Assembly: GCA_037447125.1 (NCBI GenBank)
Contig: JBBIHG010000146.1
Location: forward strand, 1-6,101
Source: UBA2029 sp037447125
Lineage (GTDB): Bacteria; Chloroflexota; Anaerolineae; Aggregatilineales; Aggregatilineaceae
Direction: 5' to 3'
Length of the DNA: 6,101 nt
Position numbers and translations under genes: made by a program. Shown piece by piece: positions 1 to 4,802 of this stretch. The stretch's first letter is position 1. The number at the start of each line of letters is the position of its first letter. The notes beneath the pieces were generated by a model. It was not told where the DNA came from and did no database searches. It saw only the letters and a list, made by a program, of their open reading frames with translations.

Positions 1-1335
1 GGTACGCTGATTAACAGCGGCACCGTGCAGTTGGCCGGTGGCGCGTCGCAGGGCTTCACCTTCCCCGGCGTGCCCGGCACGCTGCGCTTCGAAGTGGATC
101 AGCCGCCTGGCGCGGGCGTTGTCGCGGCCAAGGCTTCGGTCGCTGGCTGCGTGCCGCCCCCGCCGCCTCCGCCGGTCGTCTGCGGTGAGACGCTGGAGAT
201 CGGCCCCAACGGCTTCCCGGTGATCGTCACGACTGCCGAAGTCTGCGATGAGACTGAGGTTGTGCGCGCGCCCTGGACCCCCATCGAGGTCGGTGGGGCG
301 ATCTGCCCCGACTGGCTGGTCTATCACACCGATCAGACCGGCGACTGGGAGATCTTCCGCCTGGGTGAATTGCCGGGCCGGCCGGGTGCCGATCCGAACC
401 TGACGCAGGGTGTGGGTCGGCGCGTCTATGACGTCGCGCCCAGCCGCGCCCCCGATGATGAATGGGTTGCCTTTGCCAGCAATCGCGACGGCAACTGGGA
501 AATCTACATCGGCAAGGCCGACGGGACGTTCCAGCAGCGCGTGACCTACGCCGTCAACGCGGTGGATGTTGACCCGGTCTGGTCACCGACGGGGCAGTAC
601 ATCGTCTACGACTCGGTGCGCAATGGCAACTGGGACCTGTACATGGTTGACGTGGCCACTGGTGTCGAACAGCAGTTGACCGACAACCCGGCCCACGATC
701 TGAACGCTTTCTGGTCGCCGGACGGGACGAAGGTGGTCTTCCAGAGCGATCGCGATGGCTTCTGGCAGATTTATGAGCTGAATATCTTCACCAGGGAAGT
801 CAGGCTGCTGAGCGACGGTCTGGGTGACGATCACGAGCCGCAATACTCGCACGACGGCACCAAGATCGCCTTCTACAGCTACCGCTTCGGCGACAACGCC
901 GTAGTCATGGTGATGAACGCCGATGGCAGCGACGTGCAGCCCGTCTCCGACCCCAACGGCGACGCCAGCCTGCATGTCTTCTCGCCAGACGACACGCTCA
1001 TCGCCTACCAGTCCGATCTGGAGGCGGACCTGGATATCTACGTCTACCAGTTCTCCAGCGGCCAGACCCGCCTGGTGACCGATAACGACATCCCCGACTA
1101 CGCGCCGACCTGGTGGTGCGAATCGAACATCGTCATCTTCACGTCGGACATCACCGGCGATTCGAACATCTTCGAAACGCCGGCGCTGCCGATTGACGCC
1201 GACCCAATCCTGGTGGAGACGGAAGCCGCACAGCTCACCGATCACCCGGACTCCGACCAGTACCCGCAGAACAGCCCGGCCGAGGAGGATGCGAGCCGCC
1301 AGCGGTCGCTGCCTTCGCGGCCCAAGAACAAGTAA
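1..1335 (+). CDS. TolB-like PD40 beta-propeller protein, 5' truncated by window edge
   Basis: The reading frame is open from base 1, so the 5' end lies outside the window; the in-frame GTG at 25 has no ribosome binding site and is not a convincing start. The visible 444 residues begin with a beta-rich segment (about residues 1-50, ending in VSGC-like AGC), then seven prolines in a row (about bases 154-174). A series of WD40-like/TolB (PD40) repeats follows, spaced about 130-145 bases apart. Recognisable blade cores are near 310, 454, 589, 721, 853, 988 and 1117, with motifs such as FASNRDGNWEIY, YDSVRNGNWDLY and FQSDRDGFWQIY. Seven such units would close one propeller. The tail is polar and basic (ends RPKNK), with no membrane anchor or sorting motif. 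Proteins of this build are usually exported and bind other proteins or glycans; the actual role cannot be read here. The signal peptide, if any, is upstream. Tandem hairpins follow the stop. Confidence 0.85.
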   Translation, partial: GTLINSGTVQLAGGASQGFTFPGVPGTLRFEVDQPPGAGVVAAKASVAGCVPPPPPPPVVCGETLEIGPNGFPVIVTTAEVCDETEVVRAPWTPIEVGGAICPDWLVYHTDQTGDWEIFRLGELPGRPGADPNLTQGVGRRVYDVAPSRAPDDEWVAFASNRDGNWEIYIGKADGTFQQRVTYAVNAVDVDPVWSPTGQYIVYDSVRNGNWDLYMVDVATGVEQQLTDNPAHDLNAFWSPDGTKVVFQSDRDGFWQIYELNIFTREVRLLSDGLGDDHEPQYSHDGTKIAFYSYRFGDNAVVMVMNADGSDVQPVSDPNGDASLHVFSPDDTLIAYQSDLEADLDIYVYQFSSGQTRLVTDNDIPDYAPTWWCESNIVIFTSDITGDSNIFETPALPIDADPILVETEAAQLTDHPDSDQYPQNSPAEEDASRQRSLPSRPKNK

Positions 1336-1348
1336 GGCGTAGCGCCTT
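1334..1348 (+). repeat. Small hairpin overlapping the propeller gene stop codon
   Basis: AAGGCG and CGCCTT pair perfectly around a TAG loop, starting inside the TAA stop codon. It is the first of three successive hairpins downstream of the propeller gene. The stem is only 6 bp, so its role (if any) in 3'-end processing is uncertain. Confidence 0.4.
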
Positions 1349-1358
1349 GCCGCGCGAC

Positions 1359-1393
1359 ACACGGGCCGTTCCCCCGCCGGGAGCGGCCCGTGT
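1359..1393 (+). terminator. Long GC-rich 3' hairpin (upstream member of a tandem pair)
   Basis: Fifteen base pairs (1359-1373 with 1379-1393) close a five-base loop. The only non-Watson-Crick pair is T1369 opposite G1383. That is a U-G wobble in the plus-strand RNA but would be an A-C mismatch in the minus-strand RNA, so the structure favours plus-strand transcripts. The T tract after it is poor (CTGGGCTTT), so it may act as a weak terminator or an mRNA 3'-end stabiliser for the propeller gene. Confidence 0.6.
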
Positions 1394-1415
1394 CTGGGCT
1401 TTGGCAGTTTGAGGA

Positions 1416-1445
1416 GACCGTTGTCGAGGAGACAGCGGTCTTTTT
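1416..1445 (+). terminator. Rho-independent terminator of the propeller gene
   Basis: GACCGTTGTC (1416-1425) pairs with GACAGCGGTC (1431-1440) around the loop GAGGA, with one U-G wobble (1421/1435), and is followed directly by five T residues (1441-1445). The A at 1415 can also pair with the first T. This is the classic intrinsic terminator layout for plus-strand transcription, about 80 bases after the stop at 1335. In the opposite direction there is no T tract, so it should not stop tatA transcripts efficiently. Confidence 0.85.
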
Positions 1446-1468
1446 AACGTCAGGTGCAGCGGAAGCGA

Positions 1469-1485
1469 GTGAGCAGCAGGCTCAC
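1469..1485 (-). other. Short hairpin downstream of tatA
   Basis: GTGAGC (1469-1474) and GCTCAC (1480-1485) form a 6-bp stem with a five-base loop, about 45 bases beyond the tatA stop in the minus direction. No T tract follows, so at best it is a weak 3' structure. The rest of 1336-1527, between the convergent propeller gene and tatA, shows nothing beyond these hairpins. Confidence 0.25.
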
Positions 1486-1527
1486 GAATGCGCCGAGGCA
1501 GCGGAGAAGGAAGCGGCGGGCGGGGCG

Positions 1528-1701
1528 TCAGGACTGCTTGGCCTCGCCGTTCTTGTCCTCGCCCTCGCCGCGCAGACCCTTGCGGAACTCGCGAATGGCC
1601 GATCCCATCTCGCCACCGATGCGCGATACACGCCCCACGCCAAACAACAGAATCACCACAGCCAGGATCAGAATCAGCTCAGTCGTACCTACGTTGCCCA
1701 T
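1528..1701 (-). CDS. tatA: Twin-arginine translocase subunit TatA (TatA/E family)
   Basis: Reading the minus strand from the ATG at 1701 gives 57 residues that begin MGNVGTTELILILAVV and end NGEAKQS. TatA oligomerises in the cytoplasmic membrane to make the passage through which the Tat system moves folded, often cofactor-bearing proteins. The family layout is plain: a short periplasmic N-terminus, one transmembrane helix (about residues 7-21), the Phe-Gly hinge at 20-21 (LLFG), an amphipathic helix (about 24-44, RVSRIGGEMGSAIREFRKGL) and a charged tail. The segment aligns well by eye with E. coli TatA LLFGTKKLGSIGSDLG. The tail is very short; E. coli TatA has 89 residues. An AGGAG sits six bases before the ATG. 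No tatC or tatB is in the window, so the partner genes must be elsewhere. TatA and TatE cannot be told apart from sequence. Confidence 0.9.
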   Translation of the reverse strand: MGNVGTTELILILAVVILLFGVGRVSRIGGEMGSAIREFRKGLRGEGEDKNGEAKQS

Positions 1702-1707
1702 TGCTCG

Positions 1708-1712
1708 CTCCT
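1708..1712 (-). promoter_or_regulatory. tatA ribosome binding site
   Basis: CTCCT on the plus strand reads AGGAG on the minus strand, six bases upstream of the tatA ATG. It fixes the start of this very short gene. Confidence 0.8.
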
Positions 1713-1756
1713 AAAAGTGTTCGACGCGCATTCACGGCGCCGGTTCGTTGGCTTGG

Positions 1757-1777
1757 GCCGGGCGGTCGCTGCCCGGC
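1757..1777 (-). other. Hairpin in the tatA 5' leader
   Basis: GCCGGGC (1757-1763) and GCCCGGC (1771-1777) form a perfect 7-bp stem with a seven-base loop. It lies between the predicted tatA transcription start (near 1792) and the ribosome binding site. It could stabilise the leader or affect translation; no known riboswitch fold is recognised. Confidence 0.4.
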
Positions 1778-1798
1778 GTCCGGTGTTCATTGACCTTC

Positions 1799-1828
1799 AT
1801 TATACCAGGCCCGCGCGAATCTGGTTAA
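1799..1828 (-). promoter_or_regulatory. Sigma-70-type promoter of tatA with extended -10
   Basis: On the minus strand a perfect TATAAT (1804-1799) is preceded by TGG, giving an extended -10 (TGnTATAAT). The candidate -35 is TTAACC (1828-1823), four of six matches, with an 18-base spacer. Transcription would start near 1792 and give a leader of about 90 bases before tatA. Confidence 0.65.
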
Positions 1829-1831
1829 GAT

Positions 1832-1861
1832 TTGCGCACCGTCGGAGCCGCCTGCTACACT
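1832..1861 (+). promoter_or_regulatory. Candidate promoter of the dnaX cluster
   Basis: TACACT (1856-1861) is a fair -10 box and TTGCGC (1832-1837) a partial -35, with an 18-base spacer. The start point would be near 1868, leaving a leader of about 25 bases before the dnaX GTG. The -35 match is only three of six, so this is tentative. The box lies three bases from the -35 of the divergent tatA promoter. Confidence 0.4.
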
Positions 1862-1880
1862 AGGCTCGCACACCGACCAG

Positions 1881-1885
1881 GGAGG
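1881..1885 (+). promoter_or_regulatory. dnaX ribosome binding site
   Basis: GGAGG lies seven bases before GTG at 1893 and decides that start. The nearby ATG at 1889 is in another frame and meets a stop after nine codons. Confidence 0.75.
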
Positions 1886-1892
1886 CTGATGC

Positions 1893-3488
1893 GTGCCCGC
1901 ACAGGCGCTCTATCTTAAGTGGCGGCCCGCGACGTTCGAAGACGTCATCGGCCAGGATCATATCACCCGCACGCTGCGCAACGCGCTGCGCCAGGGACGC
2001 ATCCGCCACGCCTACCTGTTCAGCGGCCCGCGTGGCACGGGCAAGACCTCGACGGCGCGCCTGCTGGCCAAAGCGGTCAACTGCCTGGACGACGATCCCG
2101 ACCGGCGGCCCTGCAACGTCTGCGCGCGCTGCCTGGCCGTCAACGAAGGGCGCTACCTGGACCTGATCGAGATTGACGCGGCCTCGCACACCGGTGTGGA
2201 CGACGTGCGCGACCTGCGCGACAAGATCGCCTTTTCGCCCGGCGAAGGCCAGTACAAGGTCTATATTATAGATGAGGTGCATCGTTTCTCTGGCGCGGCC
2301 TTCGACGCGCTGCTCAAGACGCTGGAGGAGCCGCCGGCCCACGCCATCTTCGTGCTGGCCACGACCGAGATCGCCAAAGTCCCGGCCACGATCAAGAGCC
2401 GCTGCCAGTTGTTCGAGTTCCGCCGCGTGTCGCTGGCCGAGGTCACGGCGCGGCTGGCCGAGATCGCGGCGGTCGAGGGCGTCTCCATTGACCCGGCGGC
2501 GCTGATCCTGATCGCCCGCGAGGGCACCGGCAGCGTGCGCGACAGCATCAGCTTGCTTGACCAGCTCATCGCCGACCCGGACGCCCACATCTCGCTGGAC
2601 ATGGCCGAGCAGATTCTGGGCACGGCCAGCGGGCAGAACATCGTCGAGCTGGTGGGCGCGCTGATCGCCAATGACGCGGCGCGCGGCCTGGACCTGATCA
2701 ACGCGGCGGTTGACGGCGGGGCTGACCCACGCCAGCTTGGTCAGCAGGTGATCGCCCATCTGCGCCAGGTTCTGCTGGTCAAAATGGCCGGCGACGCGCT
2801 GGTTGACGCGACCGAGGAGCGCCGCGCCGTGCTGCGCGAACAGGCCGGGGCCATCGGGCGCAAGACGCTGGTCGCCGCCATCCGCGCCTTCAATGGGGCG
2901 GTGGCCGAATGGCGCGCCGGCTGGCAGCCGCAGCTCCCCCTCGAGCTGGCCTTCCTGGAGAGCATCAAGCCGGTGGTGGAGGACGAGCCGGAGCCTGCGC
3001 CCCGTGCCGCTGCCCATCCGCGCCCGCGCACCCAGGAAGACCTGCCGCCGCCCGTCGCGGAGCAGACGCTGCCCCCCGCCCCCGTTCCCCCCGCGAGCGC
3101 TGCCGCAGGCGGGTCGCCTCGCCTGAGTGTGGCCGATGTGCTGAGTGCCTGGGCGCAGGTGCAGAAGATCGCCCGCGAGCATCACCCATCGCTGCCCGCG
3201 CTGCTGGAGCACGTCACGCCGCGCGACGTGCGCGGCGACCAGTTGGTGCTCAGTGTGCGCAGCGACCTCTTTAAGCAGAAGATCGAAGTGGCCGACAAGC
3301 GCGCCGCGCTCGAAGGGGCACTGTATGCGGCGCTGGGCGCGCCGCTCAAGGTGGCGGTGATTGTGGTGGACGAGGCGCACGCCAGGACGCCCGGTGCCAA
3401 CGACGTGCTGGCGACCGATGACGTGCTGGCTTTCGGCGTGCACGAGCTAGGCGGCGAGATCACCGATCTGGACGACAACGAGGAGTGA
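1893..3488 (+). CDS. dnaX: DNA polymerase III subunit gamma/tau (clamp loader ATPase)
   Basis: A 531-residue DnaX. It is the ATPase of the clamp loader that places the beta sliding clamp on primed DNA; the tau form also links the loader to the polymerase in E. coli. The AAA+ core shows Walker A GPRGTGKTS (45-53), a zinc site with Cys64, Cys74, Cys77 and Cys80, Walker B VYIIDEVH (123-130), sensor 1 LATTE (155-159), the SRC arginine-finger motif (169-171) and sensor 2 GSVRDSISLLDQ (213-224). The oligomerisation domain runs to about 360. A Pro/Ala/Glu-rich linker (about 362-408) then leads to a C-terminal domain (about 410-531). After Walker B the residues are RFSG, where E. coli has MLSR. The protein is shorter than E. 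coli tau (643). The A-rich slippery heptamer of E. coli dnaX is absent; C tracts in the linker are discussed in the findings. It is followed by ybaB and recR, the usual partners. Confidence 0.96.
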   Translation: MPAQALYLKWRPATFEDVIGQDHITRTLRNALRQGRIRHAYLFSGPRGTGKTSTARLLAKAVNCLDDDPDRRPCNVCARCLAVNEGRYLDLIEIDAASHTGVDDVRDLRDKIAFSPGEGQYKVYIIDEVHRFSGAAFDALLKTLEEPPAHAIFVLATTEIAKVPATIKSRCQLFEFRRVSLAEVTARLAEIAAVEGVSIDPAALILIAREGTGSVRDSISLLDQLIADPDAHISLDMAEQILGTASGQNIVELVGALIANDAARGLDLINAAVDGGADPRQLGQQVIAHLRQVLLVKMAGDALVDATEERRAVLREQAGAIGRKTLVAAIRAFNGAVAEWRAGWQPQLPLELAFLESIKPVVEDEPEPAPRAAAHPRPRTQEDLPPPVAEQTLPPAPVPPASAAAGGSPRLSVADVLSAWAQVQKIAREHHPSLPALLEHVTPRDVRGDQLVLSVRSDLFKQKIEVADKRAALEGALYAALGAPLKVAVIVVDEAHARTPGANDVLATDDVLAFGVHELGGEITDLDDNEE

Positions 3489-3520
3489 GCGGCCCTCCGG
3501 CGGATCGGGAGGCAAAACAC

Positions 3521-3549
3521 GTAGGGGCGGGTTTCAAACCCGCCCCTAC
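3521..3549. repeat. 29-bp perfect palindromic element
   Basis: GTAGGGGCGGGTTT (3521-3534) and its exact complement AAACCCGCCCCTAC (3536-3549) flank a single central C. It lies 32 bases after the dnaX stop, with no T tract on either side. I recall very similar palindromes scattered in Chloroflexota and other genomes, where they give spurious VGAGxKPAPT-like peptides; the minus-strand translation here does contain VGAGLKPAPT. It is best described as an interspersed REP/MITE-like repeat that may also affect the dnaX-ybaB transcript. Confidence 0.8.
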
Positions 3550-3576
3550 AAGAACCCCACTGATGGAGCATAGACT

Positions 3577-3602
3577 TGCCAGGGCGGACTCTTGGCCTGG
3601 CA
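3577..3602 (+). repeat. Inverted repeat upstream of ybaB
   Basis: TGCCAGG (3577-3583) and CCTGGCA (3596-3602) pair over 7 bp with a 12-base spacer, in the dnaX-ybaB gap 26 bases before the ybaB start codon. It could be an operator or an RNA hairpin, or chance in GC-rich DNA. No clear promoter boxes were found in this gap. Confidence 0.3.
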
Positions 3603-3614
3603 CGAAGAACGCAC

Positions 3615-3619
3615 AGGAG
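3615..3619 (+). promoter_or_regulatory. ybaB ribosome binding site
   Basis: AGGAG eight bases before the ATG at 3628 sets the start there and rules out the longer in-frame TTG at 3592, which would place this site inside the coding region. Confidence 0.75.
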
Positions 3620-3627
3620 TGATCAGC

Positions 3628-4017
3628 ATGGCCAGGAAGAAACAGGGCGGTTTTGGCGGGCCGATGGGCGGCGGAGTGCCCAACCAGGCGTCGCTCATGC
3701 GCCAGATCAAGAAGATGCAGGAAGACATGGAAGCGGCACAGGCTGCGCTCGGCGCGGAGACGCTGGAAGTCAGCGCGGGCGGCGGTGCGGTGACGATCGT
3801 CATCACCGGGCACCAGGTGGTCAAGGCGATCACTATTAACCCCGAAGCGGTTGACACGTCAGACGACGAGTGGCTGACCGATCTGCAGGATTTGCTGGTC
3901 GCCGCCGTGAATCGGGCCGTCGAGGAAAGCCAGGCCCACGCCGCCGAGCGGATGCAGAGCGTCAGCGGCGGCCTGGACTCTATGCTGCCCGGCGGGCTAG
4001 GCGGGCTGTTCGGCTAA
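3628..4017 (+). CDS. ybaB: YbaB/EbfC family nucleoid-associated protein
   Basis: The product is 129 residues from the ATG at 3628. YbaB/EbfC proteins are small homodimers that bind DNA in a tweezer-like fashion and help organise the nucleoid. The sequence shows the family pattern. A Gly-rich N-terminus (MARKKQGGFGG) leads to a long charged helix (about 21-45, LMRQIKKMQEDMEAAQAAL). A beta region with the typical GGGAVTIVITG and VVKAITINPE segments (about 51-73) follows, then the helix DLQDLLVAAVNRAVEESQ (about 85-102), and a Gly/Leu-rich tail ending PGGLGGLFG. Its place between dnaX and recR is the classic one and strengthens the call. The gap from dnaX is 139 bases and contains the palindrome; the gap to recR is 96 bases. 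Either ATG 3628 or in-frame TTG 3592 could open the frame, but only the former has a Shine-Dalgarno sequence. Confidence 0.94.
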   Translation: MARKKQGGFGGPMGGGVPNQASLMRQIKKMQEDMEAAQAALGAETLEVSAGGGAVTIVITGHQVVKAITINPEAVDTSDDEWLTDLQDLLVAAVNRAVEESQAHAAERMQSVSGGLDSMLPGGLGGLFG

Positions 4018-4113
4018 GAACCTGTCGGCAAACTGCGGGGCGCAGAGCAGCATCCCTACGCGGGCAGATTCGCTGGCAGGTGCGTAGCGCGCCGCGCATG
4101 ATGAGGTGAGTCC
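4018..4113 (+). other. ybaB-recR intergenic gap with short inverted repeats
   Basis: This gap holds a small hairpin, CTGCG/CGCAG (4033-4037 with 4041-4045, three-base loop), and a wider inverted repeat, CTACGC/GCGTAG (4056-4061 with 4082-4087, 20-base spacer). Inside the latter is a direct repeat of GGCAG. Neither has a T tract. No promoter stands out, so read-through from ybaB into recR is likely. The recR ribosome binding site GAGG (4103-4106) lies seven bases before GTG 4114. Confidence 0.35.
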
Positions 4114-4716
4114 GTGAGCCAGGCTGTCCCCAAACCGGTCACGCAGTTGGTCGAGGCGTTCTCGCGTCTGCCGGGCATCGGCCCCAAGACGGCCTCGCGC
4201 CTCACCTATTTTCTGCTGCGCGCCCCGGACGAGCTATCGCAGACACTGGCGGCGGCCATCGGCGACCTCAAGGCCCGGACGCGCACCTGCTCCATCTGCT
4301 ACAACATCACCGAGGACGATCCGTGCGCCATCTGCTGCGACGAGGCCCGCGAGCAGACGACGCTGGTGGTCGTCGAGGAGCCGCTCGACGTGCTGGCGGT
4401 CGAGCGCACCGGCGCCTACAAGGGGCGCTACCACGTGCTGCACGGCGCGATCTCGCCGGTGGAGGGCATCGGCCCGGAAGACCTGAAGATCCGCGAGCTG
4501 CTGGCCCGCGTGCAGGGGGGAGGCGTGCTCGAAGTCATCATCGCCACCAACCCTGGCATGGAAGGCGACGCGACAGCCATGTACCTGCAGCGCCAGCTTG
4601 CGCCCACCGGCGTCAAGGTCACGCGGCTGGCGCGCGGGCTGCCCACCGGCGGCGATCTGGAGTATGTGGACTCGATCACGCTGCTGCGCGCCCTGCAGGG
4701 CCGGCAGGAGATGTGA
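4114..4716 (+). CDS. recR: Recombination mediator protein RecR
   Basis: A full-length 200-residue RecR. With RecO (and RecF) it helps load RecA onto SSB-coated single-stranded DNA in gap repair. The domains appear in order: helix-hairpin-helix LPGIGPKTASRL (19-30); a Cys4 zinc site at Cys59, Cys62, Cys71 and Cys74; and a Toprim domain from about 82, with VVVEEP (85-90), the RecR signature YHVLHGAISPVEGIGPEDL (106-124) and ATNPGMEGDATAMYL (144-158). The C-terminal GLPTGGDLEYVDSITLLRAL (175-194) follows. All expected metal and core residues are present; Cys75 is an extra cysteine beside the zinc site. The start is GTG, with GAGGTGAG just upstream (4103-4110). It is third in the dnaX-ybaB-recR cluster, as in many bacteria. 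A small hairpin overlaps its stop codon. Confidence 0.97.
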   Translation: MSQAVPKPVTQLVEAFSRLPGIGPKTASRLTYFLLRAPDELSQTLAAAIGDLKARTRTCSICYNITEDDPCAICCDEAREQTTLVVVEEPLDVLAVERTGAYKGRYHVLHGAISPVEGIGPEDLKIRELLARVQGGGVLEVIIATNPGMEGDATAMYLQRQLAPTGVKVTRLARGLPTGGDLEYVDSITLLRALQGRQEM

Positions 4717-4734
4717 CGGCGGCTTTCGCCGTTT
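4716..4734 (+). terminator. Possible terminator of the dnaX-ybaB-recR cluster
   Basis: ACGGCG (4716-4721) pairs with CGCCGT (4727-4732) around GCTTT, followed by TT and then GTCC. The stem starts at the last base of the recR stop codon. The short stem and brief T run make it a weak terminator at best. Confidence 0.45.
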
Positions 4735-4746
4735 GTCCGGTCTGGA

Positions 4747-4777
4747 GAATGCGGGGGCATAGCGAGCGCCCCGCTTC
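4747..4777 (+). promoter_or_regulatory. Inverted repeat in the melA leader
   Basis: GAA plus GCGGGG (4747-4756, with T4750 bulged) pairs with CCCCGCTTC (4769-4777) across a 12-base loop. The left arm also overlaps a small ATGC-GGGG-GCAT palindrome (4749-4760). It lies 25 bases before melA and could be an operator, a leader hairpin or a second weak terminator for recR. No convincing -35/-10 pair was found in the gap 4717-4802. Confidence 0.35.
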
Positions 4778-4786
4778 ATGTGCATG

Positions 4787-4792
4787 AGAGGA
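4787..4792 (+). promoter_or_regulatory. melA ribosome binding site
   Basis: AGAGGA lies ten bases before the melA ATG at 4803, slightly far but usable. The two closer-looking ATGs at 4778 and 4784 are in other frames. Confidence 0.55.
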
Positions 4793-4802
4793 AACGGGCA
4801 AG

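Noticed and set aside
583..1362. 259-residue minus-strand open frame over the propeller gene
   Set aside because: No domain or start signal is visible, its start lies inside the hairpin region, and it is explained by the plus-strand PD40 repeats.
1390..1863. 157-residue plus-strand open frame
   Set aside because: It starts inside the terminator hairpin, has no ribosome binding site or recognisable domain, and lies antisense to the well-supported tatA.
1702..1892. Possible structured RNA or riboswitch between tatA and dnaX
   Set aside because: Only one simple hairpin and promoter-like boxes are present; no known RNA family pattern was recognised.
1860..3443. 527-residue minus-strand open frame over dnaX
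   Set aside because: Its low-complexity Arg/Gly/Ala/His composition is typical of the antisense shadow of a GC-rich gene; dnaX on the plus strand has every family motif.
3491..3513. CCTCC/GGAGG inverted repeat just after dnaX as a terminator
   Set aside because: The stem is only five base pairs with a nine-base loop, and no T tract follows.
3592..3627. TTG-initiated 12-residue N-terminal extension of YbaB
   Set aside because: There is no Shine-Dalgarno before the TTG, while an AGGAG eight bases before ATG 3628 fits the normal family start.
3460..3857. Minus-strand frames reading through the palindrome (VGAGLKPAPT peptide)
   Set aside because: The peptide comes from translating the palindromic repeat and the antisense of ybaB; there is no ribosome binding site and no domain.
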